DNA of 36,785 nt from contig JADLEL010000066.1 in assembly GCA_020846145.1 (NCBI GenBank), positions 1-36,785 on the forward strand. Reading direction: 5' to 3'. The translations under genes were made by a program, and so were the position numbers. Within the stretch, counting starts at the first letter, position 1; every line of letters starts with the position of its first letter. Positions 22,690 through 30,510 of the stretch are shown here, piece by piece. This DNA is from Pirellulales bacterium. GTDB taxonomy: Bacteria; Planctomycetota; Planctomycetia; Pirellulales; Thermoguttaceae. The notes beneath the pieces are model-generated. The model saw only the letters and a list, made by a program, of their open reading frames with translations. It did not search any database and had not been told where the DNA came from.

Positions 22690-24060
22690 ATGGAACTCAA
22701 GGTAATTAATCCGTTCAATCAGGAAATTGTCTGTGCGCTGCCCTACGCGGACGATGCGAAGATAAGCCTATCGCTCGATCGGGCGGAAAAGGCATTTGCG
22801 AGGTGGTGCGCGCTGCCCGTGGCGAAACGCATGGACGTGGTGCGCGAAGGGCTGAACCGCCTTCGCACTCGAGCCGAAGACGTCGCCCGCGACGTTACGC
22901 TACAGATGGGCAAGCCGCTTGCGCAATCGCAATCGGAATTCCGCGGGATGCTCGATCGGGCGGAATATATGATCTCGATCGCCGAGCAGAGCCTGGCCGC
23001 CGACATTCTCCCGCCGAAGGCCGGTTTTACGCGGCGGATCGATCACGCGCCGCTGGGCGTGGTGTTCAATATCGCCGCGTGGAACTATCCGCTCTTCATT
23101 CCCATCAACGTGATCGTGCCCGCTTTGCTGGCCGGCAATACGGTACTCTTGAAGCACAGCGCGAAGACCCCGCTCTGCGGGAAGCATTTCGAGGAAGCCT
23201 TCGGCGATCTGGAAATCCCGCACCTGGTAACGAACCTCATTCTCACGCACGAGCAGACCGACCGCGTCATCGCCGACCGGCGCGTGGGATACGTGGCCTT
23301 CACCGGTTCGGTGGAGGGCGGCAGGCGGATTTACCGCCGCGCGGCGGAACGGCTGATCGACGCCGGCCTGGAATTGGGCGGCAACGATCCGGCGTACGTC
23401 GCCGAAGACGCCGACCTCGATTTCACCGTGGAAAACGTGGTCGATGGCGCGTGCTACAACGCCGGCCAATCGTGCTGCGCCGTGGAGCGCGTTTACGTGC
23501 ATCGGTCGCTCTACGACCGGTTCATGGCCAAGGCGCTGGAGTTACTCAAGCAGTACCGCTTGGGAGATCCGTTCGATCCGCAAACCAGCATGGGCCCGCT
23601 GGCCGCCGCCGACGCCCTCGAAACGCTCCGCGAACAGACGGAAGACGCCGTCCGCCGCGGCGCGCAACTGCTCTTGGGCGGAAAACGGCTGCCGGGCACG
23701 CGCGGCAACTTCTTCGAGCCGACGCTGCTGGCGAACGTTCCCCAGGATGCCGTCGTCATGCAGGAGGAAAGTTTCGGCCCGTTGGTCCCGGTGCTGGCCG
23801 TGGCCGACGACGACGAGGCCGTCGCGCGGATGAACGATACGCGCTACGGATTGACCGCCTCCGTTTGGACCCGCGACGCGGGCCGCGCCGAGCGGTTCGG
23901 CCGGGACGTGCAGGCCGGCACGATCTACCGAAACCGCTGCGATTTCCTCGATCCCGCGCTCCCCTGGACCGGCTATTACGATAGCGGGTTGGGTTCCACG
24001 CTCTCGCGCTACGGCTTCTTCCACCTCACCCGGCGAAAGAGCATCCATTTTCGAGACTAG
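22690..24060 (+). CDS. NAD(P)-dependent aldehyde dehydrogenase
   Basis: Product of 456 residues, a normal-length ALDH. Key parts: FNIAAWNYPLF (cofactor site), HSAKTPLCG, FTGSVEGG, catalytic Glu in LELGGNDPAYV, catalytic Cys in AGQSCCAVERVYVH, and EESFGPLVPV. It should oxidise an aldehyde to an acid in the cytosol. PuuC-like or succinate-semialdehyde-dehydrogenase-like roles both fit; the operon context favours an aldehyde derived from a gamma-glutamylated amine. The ATG at 22690 follows AAGGA by nine bases. Confidence 0.9.
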   Translation: MELKVINPFNQEIVCALPYADDAKISLSLDRAEKAFARWCALPVAKRMDVVREGLNRLRTRAEDVARDVTLQMGKPLAQSQSEFRGMLDRAEYMISIAEQSLAADILPPKAGFTRRIDHAPLGVVFNIAAWNYPLFIPINVIVPALLAGNTVLLKHSAKTPLCGKHFEEAFGDLEIPHLVTNLILTHEQTDRVIADRRVGYVAFTGSVEGGRRIYRRAAERLIDAGLELGGNDPAYVAEDADLDFTVENVVDGACYNAGQSCCAVERVYVHRSLYDRFMAKALELLKQYRLGDPFDPQTSMGPLAAADALETLREQTEDAVRRGAQLLLGGKRLPGTRGNFFEPTLLANVPQDAVVMQEESFGPLVPVLAVADDDEAVARMNDTRYGLTASVWTRDAGRAERFGRDVQAGTIYRNRCDFLDPALPWTGYYDSGLGSTLSRYGFFHLTRRKSIHFRD

Positions 24061-24083
24061 AGCCTATCCCGAAGCCTTAAAAC

Positions 24084-24114
24084 GTTGGAGTGGCGGTTAT
24101 ACTGCCACCCCAAC
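24084..24114. terminator. Hairpin after the ALDH gene
   Basis: GTTGGAGTGGCGG and CTGCCACCCCAAC pair at about 11 of 13 positions around a TTATA loop. It lies 24 bases after the stop. There is no U-run, so termination is only a possibility. Confidence 0.35.
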
Positions 24115-24172
24115 AGATATGGATTTTAGGATAAGCATAAAAAGCAATCAATCGAACATCGAGGCCGACGTC

Positions 24173-24595
24173 ATGGATCGCCGCGAAAGAGCATTGGTCG
24201 TGCTGCTGCGGATTTCCGCGATCGTCTTGTTGACGGCGCTCATTCCCGCCGTGATGCCGTTTTCGTGGATGATCGCCATTCATCGCCAGTTGGGGATGGG
24301 CGAACTTCCAGATGGTCCGATCGTCGGTTATCTGACCCGTTCTTGCTCGGCCCTCTACGCGATGCACGGCGCGTTGGTCTATTTCGTTTCGCGGGACGTG
24401 CGCCGCTATTTGCCGGTGGTGAAATGCCTCGCCGTGCTGGGGATCGTTCTGGGAGCGGGACTGTTCGTTCTCGATCTCGCGGTGGGCATGCCGTGGTTTT
24501 GGATCGCCGGCGAAGGTCCGTGCGTGGCTTTGCTCGGCGGCGCGTTTCTTTGGCTGGCCTCGAAAGTTCCCGGCCGGCCGGCGGAAGGTGGATAA
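24173..24595 (+). CDS. Small integral membrane protein of unknown function
   Basis: Product of 140 residues from the ATG at 24173; the frame is open upstream to 24119. Four hydrophobic segments: VVLLRISAIVLLTALIPAV, a second around YAMHGALVYFV, a third at VKCLAVLGIVLGAGLFVLDL, and a last at CVALLGGAFLWLAS. The N terminus is MDRRERA. No family recognised with certainty. It is followed by a palindromic element and then by convergent genes. Confidence 0.7.
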   Translation: MDRRERALVVLLRISAIVLLTALIPAVMPFSWMIAIHRQLGMGELPDGPIVGYLTRSCSALYAMHGALVYFVSRDVRRYLPVVKCLAVLGIVLGAGLFVLDLAVGMPWFWIAGEGPCVALLGGAFLWLASKVPGRPAEGG

Positions 24596-24635
24596 AAACC
24601 CTTAATCTGCAGCGATTGCGGAATGCGTGGAAATC

Positions 24636-24711
24636 GTAGGGTGCGTGCTTGCACGCACGCTTTTTCCGCGGGAAAGCGCCGCGCGTGCGTGCAAGCAAGC
24701 ACGCACCCTAC
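24636..24711. repeat. Inverted repeat (GTAGGGTGCGTGCTTGCACG family)
   Basis: Left arm 24636-24660 starts GTAGGGTGCGTGCTTGCACG; right arm 24683-24711 ends AAGCACGCACCCTAC. It sits between two convergent genes and could serve as a bidirectional transcript end. Confidence 0.8.
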
Positions 24712-24753
24712 AGGATGTTTCCGCAAACAGAAACGAATTATCCTTCTCGACGG

Positions 24754-25299
24754 CTATTTCATCCGCTTCCAATCGTATTTCGTTTTGCCGTCGCGGTCGA
24801 GCAAGAGGAGGCGGTCTTTCGTCAATTCCAGTATCGGCTCGTCAACGCGGTCGCCCATGGCGCTCAGGATCATTTTCACCTGCGCTTCGGGTTCGCCGCC
24901 GACGGTTTGCTTTTTCAAACGACCGGCTTCCACCGACCACTTCAAATCGAACTTCAATCGCGGAGCCGAAATGGCCGCCCGCCAGCCTTCGAGTTCCACG
25001 ATCATCGTGCCCGTGCCGCCCTTCACGAGCGTCAGCGTCCGCCTGCCCTGAAATTCGTCTTCCCACGTGCCGAGAATCATGCCGCGGAAGCGGGCATCGG
25101 CATCGAGAGCCTGAGCTTCGGAGTCATTCTGGACGAACTCCGCCGATTCCCGGCATTTCCAGCAAACGAGAGCGGCCAAGCCGCCGATCAGCACGAGGGA
25201 CAGGATCCCCGCGAATCTCTTGCGCCGGCCCGGATGTCGCTTCTCCGTTGCGTTTGCATCCGATATTTCGGAGGAGGAGGTTTTTTTCGGCTCGATCAT
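24754..25299 (-). CDS. Membrane-anchored protein of unknown function with lipocalin-like tail
   Basis: Product of 181 residues from the ATG at 25299, whose ATGA overlaps the stop of the upstream PGPGW gene, implying translational coupling. A membrane segment (GILSLVLIGGLAALVCW) lies near residues 30-46 after a basic stretch (RHPGRRKR). The C-terminal ~110 residues alternate beta-strands (GTWEDEFQGRRTLTLVKGG near the start; LLLLDRDGKTKYDWKRMK at the end), resembling small lipocalin-like barrels found in planctomycetes. Likely exposed outside the inner membrane. Function unknown. Confidence 0.7.
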   Translation of the reverse strand: MIEPKKTSSSEISDANATEKRHPGRRKRFAGILSLVLIGGLAALVCWKCRESAEFVQNDSEAQALDADARFRGMILGTWEDEFQGRRTLTLVKGGTGTMIVELEGWRAAISAPRLKFDLKWSVEAGRLKKQTVGGEPEAQVKMILSAMGDRVDEPILELTKDRLLLLDRDGKTKYDWKRMK

Positions 25300-25724
25300 T
25301 GCTTTTTGCTTTCCTTCGGCAGGATGAGCGGCGGCCGATGGGCTTTCTTTCGCATCCAATCGATGCCTCGATGGATCGACTTGATCTCGATGATGCGGCG
25401 TTCCAGCGCGAACTTGCCGGGGAAATCGAGTAGAATCAAGCCGATCAGAATGGTCAGGATGCCTTGCCCCGGCAAGACCAGCATCGCGATGCCCAGCAGC
25501 AGGAACGCGACGCCGGCGATATTTTTCAGCGCCACGACCAGGCCTTTCAACAAGGGGTGAGCGGCGTCATGTGCATTGAAAACCGGGTGGCGGTGCAGAA
25601 AATAATCGGCGGGAATCCGCACCGCCAGCCAGGGAACGGCAAGGAGGCTTCCCGCAAAAGTCAAGGCGGAAAGCGCGCCCAACCACCACAATAACGTTTC
25701 GTTGGTATGCAACCAGGCGAGCAT
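25296..25724 (-). CDS. PGPGW-family transmembrane protein
   Basis: A 142-residue membrane protein. It begins MLAWLHTNETLLWW, then has a first membrane hairpin (LGALSALTFAGSLLAVPWLAV) and, in the middle, two further segments with the family signature AMLVLPGQGILTILIGLILL followed by DFPGKFALERR. The signature PGPGW is PGQG here. The longer frame up to 25859 passes through a palindromic repeat and is not accepted. Role of the family unknown. It is the first gene of a two-gene unit with 24754-25299. Confidence 0.75.
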   Translation of the reverse strand: MLAWLHTNETLLWWLGALSALTFAGSLLAVPWLAVRIPADYFLHRHPVFNAHDAAHPLLKGLVVALKNIAGVAFLLLGIAMLVLPGQGILTILIGLILLDFPGKFALERRIIEIKSIHRGIDWMRKKAHRPPLILPKESKKQ

Positions 25725-25779
25725 CGGCCGAAAGATGCAAAGGAAATTAGCCGGCAGCACGTTGAAAAAGTGGTCGGGC

Positions 25780-25847
25780 GCCACGCTCGCGCTTGCGTGA
25801 GCATGAGAATCCCGCGGAAAACATGCCCACGCAAGCGCGGGCATGGC
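25780..25847. repeat. Inverted repeat (CATGCCCACGCAAGCGCGGG family)
   Basis: Arms 25780-25805 (GCCACGCTCGCGCTTGCGTG...) and 25822-25847 (CATGCCCACGCAAGCGCGGG...) are near-inverse copies around CGCGGG. It lies directly upstream of the PGPGW gene on the opposite side. Confidence 0.7.
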
Positions 25848-25895
25848 ACCCAAAACCAAATAACCGCCTTCTTCAACGGCCTGCTAGGGGAAAAA

Positions 25896-26318
25896 ATGAT
25901 GGATATCTTATCAGGTTACCAAATCGCCTGAGACGATTCAATCGCTCCCGCCGAATGGCGGGAATACTGCAAAGCCCATGAAATCTTCGTTCCCCAGCTT
26001 CGCGCGGGAGCGCAATTGCGCCGCGGGCGGTTGCGGCACGCACTTGGGCGATTCGTGGAAATGGGCGTCGATCAAACCGATCCCATCGAACAAATCGCCG
26101 CCGGCCAAATCACCTTGACCGACAACGTGCAAGTGCGGGAGATGGTGGCCTGTACGCCCGACCAAATTCGGCAGCGCGTGCGGCGGATCATCGCGGAGGC
26201 CGGCCCGAACCGTCTGGTGGTATCCACCACCGGTACGCCTCTGGGGCCGATCGGTCCCCGATTGGCGGAGAACTACCGTGCTTTGATCGGCACGGCCTTG
26301 GAATGGGGACGACCATGA
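25896..26318 (+). pseudogene. C-terminal remnant of a URO-D (uroporphyrinogen decarboxylase-like) family gene
   Basis: The frame from 25932 to 26318 reads DDSIAPAEWREYCKAHEIF, later RFVEMGVDQTDPIEQIAAG, and ends with GPNRLVVSTTGTPLGPIGPRLAENYRALIGTALEWG, given here in two parts: GPNRLVVST and RLAENYRALIGTALEWG. The order and spacing resemble the C-terminal third of URO-D/methyltransferase-like proteins, which are abundant in planctomycetes. An ATG at 25896 preceded by AGGGG would start it, but an in-frame TGA at 25929 stops it after 11 codons. The N-terminal ~200 residues of the family are absent. The family assignment rests on memory of motifs. A 44-codon frame begins at 26315, overlapping the stop as ATGA; I doubt it is real. 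Confidence 0.5.
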
Positions 26319-26774
26319 AATACATGGATTCTCGCCAACGTGAAAATTTTTTTCGCTCCGAACATTTTTCCATCCCCCCGCTATGGCACGATCGTTGCCG
26401 CGGGATTCTAAAAAAACGGCGCGGAATTAATTTGAAGTCTCGCAAATAGGTAATGGCCGGAATGGGGGCATGGTTCAAAAGCCCGACCATTCGTAGGACA
26501 GGTTTCCAGCCAGTCATTCGATTTGCGCGGGAGATTAAACTGCGTTAAAAGTCCGGTTGGAAACCTATACGACTTCTGAACCATGCCGGGTGGCCGTACA
26601 TCCGCCACCCCCAAATGGGCGTCTCGTTAGCCAACCAAAGCTCGGTAGCCCCTCTTGCAGGAGCAATAGTCCTTGGATATAAAGAATTAATTATGATAGC
26701 CGCGTCTATCGCGTTTTGGCGAGAAGCGGCGATGCCCGGTTTCGCTCAATCGCATTCGGAAAAGAGCCGTCATC
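26319..26774. other. Intergenic region with a palindromic element and a promoter
   Basis: Apart from the doubtful 44-codon frame to 26449, no gene is seen. Positions 26467-26587 are an inverted repeat: GGCATGGTTCAAAAG and GGACAGGTTTCCAGCC on the left, GGTTGGAAACC and CTTCTGAACCATGCC on the right. A promoter for the HIRAN gene follows. Confidence 0.6.
26655..26683 (+). promoter_or_regulatory. Promoter of the HIRAN-domain gene
   Basis: TTGCAG (26655-26660), 17 bases, TATAAA (26678-26683), 91 bases before the ATG at 26775. Confidence 0.45.
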
Positions 26775-27368
26775 ATGCAATCGGGGAAACGAAAAAAGCG
26801 ATCGGAAGTCGGAACAACGACGCCCTCTTTCAACGGGGATATGTTCCTCGGTGAAATTCTTTCGGGCATCACGGGCAAGAATATGCGCTGCGCGCAACGC
26901 ACGGCGGAGGAGCGCGTCAGCCTCATCCCGGATACGGCCAATCTTTCGGACCCGTTCGCCATTCGCGTGCAGGATGAAAATCGACAATCCCTCGGCTACC
27001 TCTCCCATTCCACGGCGAAATGGCTGTCGCCGCTGCTGAAGGCGGGGAAAGTCCGCGCCGAAGCGCGAATCCCCCCGCGCTCCGGCTTCGCCCAGAGCCT
27101 CAAACCGTCGTCGATACCCTTGCTGATTTCCTTATTCCGCGCCTCACCCATGGAAAATTTTTGGGAGATCGAGGGAATCGAATCCCGGAAGGACGTGCTG
27201 CATCAATTGGTTTGCCGGGCATATCAAATCGCCCAAGACTATCGGGAACCGACATGTGCCGCATATCTTTCCGAAGGGCTTCGATCTTTGTCGAAGCAGA
27301 ACCTGCACCCGCAAACGCAATTCTTATTGGCGCTCCTGGCGGAGATGGGTCGGAAAAAAGGCGGTTAA
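26775..27368 (+). CDS. Stand-alone HIRAN-domain protein
   Basis: Product of 197 residues. Residues about 28-95 look like a HIRAN domain: a first strand FLGEILSGITG, then LSDPFAIRVQDENRQSLGYL and the WLSPLLKAGKV helix, followed by EARIP. HIRAN domains bind DNA ends or damaged DNA and are usually fused to SNF2 helicases or nucleases. Here the rest (about 100-197) is a short helical tail with no enzyme motif, SLFRASPMENFWEIEGIE at its start. Whether the product binds DNA is inference. It stands alone on the plus strand with its own promoter and is followed by a REPIN-like element. Confidence 0.65.
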   Translation: MQSGKRKKRSEVGTTTPSFNGDMFLGEILSGITGKNMRCAQRTAEERVSLIPDTANLSDPFAIRVQDENRQSLGYLSHSTAKWLSPLLKAGKVRAEARIPPRSGFAQSLKPSSIPLLISLFRASPMENFWEIEGIESRKDVLHQLVCRAYQIAQDYREPTCAAYLSEGLRSLSKQNLHPQTQFLLALLAEMGRKKGG

Positions 27369-27416
27369 TTCCCCGCGTGCGGCGTCGAGATGCCCTACGA
27401 CCGCAAAGGCCGCGAA

Positions 27417-27580
27417 TAACCGTTCACGGGGGACCGTCCCGATTTTCGCGGCGCAAAAGATGATGGTGCCGGAAAAATGCTTAATCGCCGCGAAAATGGA
27501 AATGTCCCCCTCGCGCCGCGCGCAAAATACGTTATCCCGCCGAAAAATGGACCAGTCCCCGACCGGGGCGTGAACGCTTA
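27417..27580. repeat. Composite REPIN-like element upstream of the PQQ-like gene
   Basis: Nearly the same as 13818-13991: TAACCGTTCAC, a palindrome with arms at 27430-27453 and 27487-27511, and the second module with GGACCAGTCCCCGACCGGGG ending GGCGTGAACGCTTA. It ends 24 bases before the next start codon. Confidence 0.8.
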
Positions 27581-27604
27581 TTCGCCGTCATTCTCGGCAT
27601 TCCG

Positions 27605-29806
27605 ATGTTTCACCGCATTTTACTTTCACTCGCGGCGCTAACCTTCGTCCTGCCCCACATCGGCGGACGGCGTTCGCTCCATGCGCAATTCCTCGGCCCG
27701 GCTCCTGGCGGGCAATTCGAACTGGCCGAAGGCGTGCAACTCGATCGCGTCGAGGGGACGGCGTTGGCGCAATTGGAGCGGGTGAAGGCGTTTTTGGCCG
27801 ACGAAAAATGGGACGACGCCGTCGAAACGCTGCGGCAACTCATGGAGGGAACCGACGAAAAACTCATTGCCCTCAACGAACAACGCTACGTCGGGCTGCG
27901 CGATTATTGCCAGTTGCAGTTGGCCGCGCTTCCGCCCGAGGCGCTCAAGCTCTATCGCGGACGGGTCGATCCCCTGGCCGAAAAGTGGTATCGCGAAGGC
28001 GTAAGCCGGCGCGACCGGCGACTCTTGCTGAAGGTCGTCGAGCAGGCCTTTGCCGGCAGTTGGGGCGACAAAGCATTGCTGGCCCTGGGCGACCTCTCCT
28101 TCGAGTCGGGCGATTTCGCCGCCGCGCGCTGGTACTGGGAGCGGATAATTCCACATGCGCCGCCGCCGAATTCGCCGACGAATATCGAGCAACGACAAAA
28201 ATCCTCGAATCGCGACCAATGGTCGCGGCTTTATACGGCTTGGCCGGGTTATCCCGACGCGAAGCTCGATCCGGCTTCCGTCCGCGCGCGATTGGCGCTG
28301 GCTTCGATCCTCGAAGGCGATCGCTCCCGCGCCAAGGACGAACTCTTGGAATTCAACCGGCTGCACAAGGAGGCCCGCGGTTGGTTGGCCGGGCGGGAAG
28401 TGGTTTTCGCCGAGGAACTTGCCAAGTTGCTGGCCGAGAGCGACAACTGGCCGACGACGGCGGAAAAGACCGACTGGCCGACCTTCGCCGGTTCGCCCGC
28501 GCGGAATGCGATTGCCCGGCTTCCGGTCGAATCGGGCGGCGTGGCGTGGCGGCTCCCCTTGCCGATCGCGGCGAGCGCGACGAGGCCCTTCGCGGCCGAC
28601 GATCCGCATGCGCCGTTGAGTTATTATCCGATTTTCTCCGGCGAGCTTGCGCTGGTGAACACCTCGCGCGAGATTTTTGCGATTCGGACGGCAACCGGCA
28701 AGCCGGCCTTCGGGCAATCGGCGGCGATTTACCGCGATCCGCTCGACCGGACTGCCGGCGAGGCGGCGCTGCCCGCCCTGGGCGTGCCGCGCTACACGAT
28801 GACCTATCGCGGTGGCAAAGTTTACGCCTGGATGGGTTCGCACTTGACGAACCAACCGCTCGTGGACGCTTCGTCCATGAAGCCGGGCTATCTGGTCTGC
28901 CTGGATTTGCGGGCGGAAGGCCGGCTCCTGTGGAAAATTTCGCCCGAAGAAGGTTGGATGTTCGACGGCGCGCCGCTGGCCGACGATCGCGGCGTCTATG
29001 CGGCGATGCGGCGAAACGACATCCGCCCGCAAGCCTACGTGGCGTGCTTCGATCCGCTTACCGGCCGGCAGCGTTGGCGGCGGTTCGTCGCCGGCGCGGA
29101 AACGCCCAACCGCGGCGTGTTCGGGCAGTATTCGCACGATCTGCTCACCCTGTTCGGCGATACGCTCTACTTCAACACGAACTTGGGCGCGGTGGCGTCG
29201 CTTTCGACCGACGACGGGCGGATACATTGGCTCAGCCTCTATCCCCGCGCGCGGCGCGGCGATATGGAGCGGTTGGCCCCGCACTGGAGCCGGGATCTGA
29301 ATCCCTGCGTGTATCATCGCGGCGTCCTCTACGTCGCCCCCGCCGACAGCCCGCGGATTTTCGCCCTCGACGCCGGCAACGGGCAAATCCTCTGGCAGTC
29401 GGGCGCCGAAATCGAAGACGCCGTCCATCTGCTGGGCGCGACCGACGATTATCTCATCGCCGGCGGCTGGCGACTTTATTGGATCGACCTGAAGGGCCAA
29501 CGGGCCGGCCGCGCGGTCCACTTTTGGCCGGAAGGAAGCGAGAAACTGGGGCTGGGCCGCGGGATTCTCACCGACCGTCTGGTCGTTTGGCCCACGCGCG
29601 ATAAAATCCTCCTTTTCGACCGACGCACCGCCAAGCCCGAAAAAACCATCGAGCTCGGGCCGCGCGGCGTAACCGGCGGCAACGTTTTTCTGGCCGAGGG
29701 GAGCATGATTATCGCCACGGGCAGCGAACTGATTTGCTTGCAGCCGGGAAAGAATAAACAAGAGTCGGGGGAGAAGAGAGAGTATGCGGTAGGCAGTAGG
29801 CGGTAG
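27605..29806 (+). CDS. Secreted PQQ-like beta-propeller protein
   Basis: The 733-residue product has a signal peptide (MFHRILLSLAALTFVLPHIG, then RRSLHA). A helical TPR-like region covers about residues 50-280 (QLERVKAFLADEKWDDAVET, LGDLSFESGDFAAARWYWER). It is followed by a PQQ/BamB-like propeller with blade motifs such as GVAWRLPLP, LLWKISPEEGW, VACFDPLTGRQRWR, VASLSTDDGRIHWL, IFALDAGNGQILW and LICLQPG. The enzyme residues of quinoprotein dehydrogenases are not evident, so a scaffold or binding role is likelier. Periplasmic. The last residues (EYAVGSRR) come from a dispersed GCGGTAGGCAGTAGG repeat that also supplies the stop codon. No Shine-Dalgarno site seen. Confidence 0.85.
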   Translation: MFHRILLSLAALTFVLPHIGGRRSLHAQFLGPAPGGQFELAEGVQLDRVEGTALAQLERVKAFLADEKWDDAVETLRQLMEGTDEKLIALNEQRYVGLRDYCQLQLAALPPEALKLYRGRVDPLAEKWYREGVSRRDRRLLLKVVEQAFAGSWGDKALLALGDLSFESGDFAAARWYWERIIPHAPPPNSPTNIEQRQKSSNRDQWSRLYTAWPGYPDAKLDPASVRARLALASILEGDRSRAKDELLEFNRLHKEARGWLAGREVVFAEELAKLLAESDNWPTTAEKTDWPTFAGSPARNAIARLPVESGGVAWRLPLPIAASATRPFAADDPHAPLSYYPIFSGELALVNTSREIFAIRTATGKPAFGQSAAIYRDPLDRTAGEAALPALGVPRYTMTYRGGKVYAWMGSHLTNQPLVDASSMKPGYLVCLDLRAEGRLLWKISPEEGWMFDGAPLADDRGVYAAMRRNDIRPQAYVACFDPLTGRQRWRRFVAGAETPNRGVFGQYSHDLLTLFGDTLYFNTNLGAVASLSTDDGRIHWLSLYPRARRGDMERLAPHWSRDLNPCVYHRGVLYVAPADSPRIFALDAGNGQILWQSGAEIEDAVHLLGATDDYLIAGGWRLYWIDLKGQRAGRAVHFWPEGSEKLGLGRGILTDRLVVWPTRDKILLFDRRTAKPEKTIELGPRGVTGGNVFLAEGSMIIATGSELICLQPGKNKQESGEKREYAVGSRR

Positions 29807-29862
29807 GCAGTGCGAAGCCGCAAGCGGCGAACATTCATCATTCATACTTCATAATTTCCCCT

Positions 29863-30510
29863 ATGGGTCGCCGCGCACTAAGAAAAATCGATCCCACGCT
29901 GGACCTTTCGAGGCATTTCCGCGCGTTCGCGCAACTGCCCCAGCCGTGGGACGCGGCGGCGATTTTCGGCCGCGAGGCGCCGCTGGTGGTCGAGGTCGGT
30001 TCGGGCAAGGGGCTATTCATGCGATCGGCCGCGGCCGCCGAGCCGGCGATGGATTTCTTGGGGCTGGAAATCGTGGAAAAATACGCCAAATTCTCCGCCG
30101 CCGGGCTGTTGAAGCGGAACCTGACGAACGCCGTGATGGTCGCCGGCGACGCCCAGCGGATTTTCAACGAGCTTTTCCCTAACGATTCCCTCGAAGCCGT
30201 CCACGTCTATTTCCCCGATCCCTGGTGGAAGAAGCGGCACCGCAAGCGCCGCGTGATGAACGAAGGATTTTTGAAGAACGTCGAGCGCACGCTGAAGCCC
30301 GGCCGCTTGTTGCACTTCTGGACCGACGTGGAAGAATATTTCACGGCCACCCTCGAACTGATCGCAACCTCTACCACCCTCCTCGGCCCGCTGGAAGTCC
30401 CCGAAAAATCTCCCGAACACGATCTCGACTATCGCACCCACTTCGAACGCCGCATGCGCCGGCACGACGAGGCGGTGTATCGCTCGGAGTTCAAGAAGCG
30501 AGAAAGTTGA
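29863..30510 (+). CDS. trmB: tRNA (guanine-N7-)-methyltransferase
   Basis: TrmB methylates G46 of tRNAs with S-adenosylmethionine in the cytosol. The 215-residue protein has the SAM motif VVEVGSGKGLFM near residues 42-53, LGLEIVEKYA after it, the signature FPDPWWKKRHRKRR near 118-131, and HFWTDVEEYF. The C-terminal TxxE-type segment is replaced by THFERRMRR. Length and motifs are normal. It follows the PQQ-like gene by 56 bases made of short repeats. Confidence 0.95.
   Translation: MGRRALRKIDPTLDLSRHFRAFAQLPQPWDAAAIFGREAPLVVEVGSGKGLFMRSAAAAEPAMDFLGLEIVEKYAKFSAAGLLKRNLTNAVMVAGDAQRIFNELFPNDSLEAVHVYFPDPWWKKRHRKRRVMNEGFLKNVERTLKPGRLLHFWTDVEEYFTATLELIATSTTLLGPLEVPEKSPEHDLDYRTHFERRMRRHDEAVYRSEFKKRES

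Noticed and set aside
25929..25931. Selenocysteine codon in the URO-D-like remnant
   Set aside because: Most of the gene is missing and no SECIS-like hairpin was obvious; treated as decay, kept only as a low-interest note.
27638..29845. A 735-codon minus-strand frame opposite the PQQ-like gene
   Set aside because: Arg/Gly-rich shadow without recognisable features; the plus-strand protein has a signal peptide and propeller motifs.
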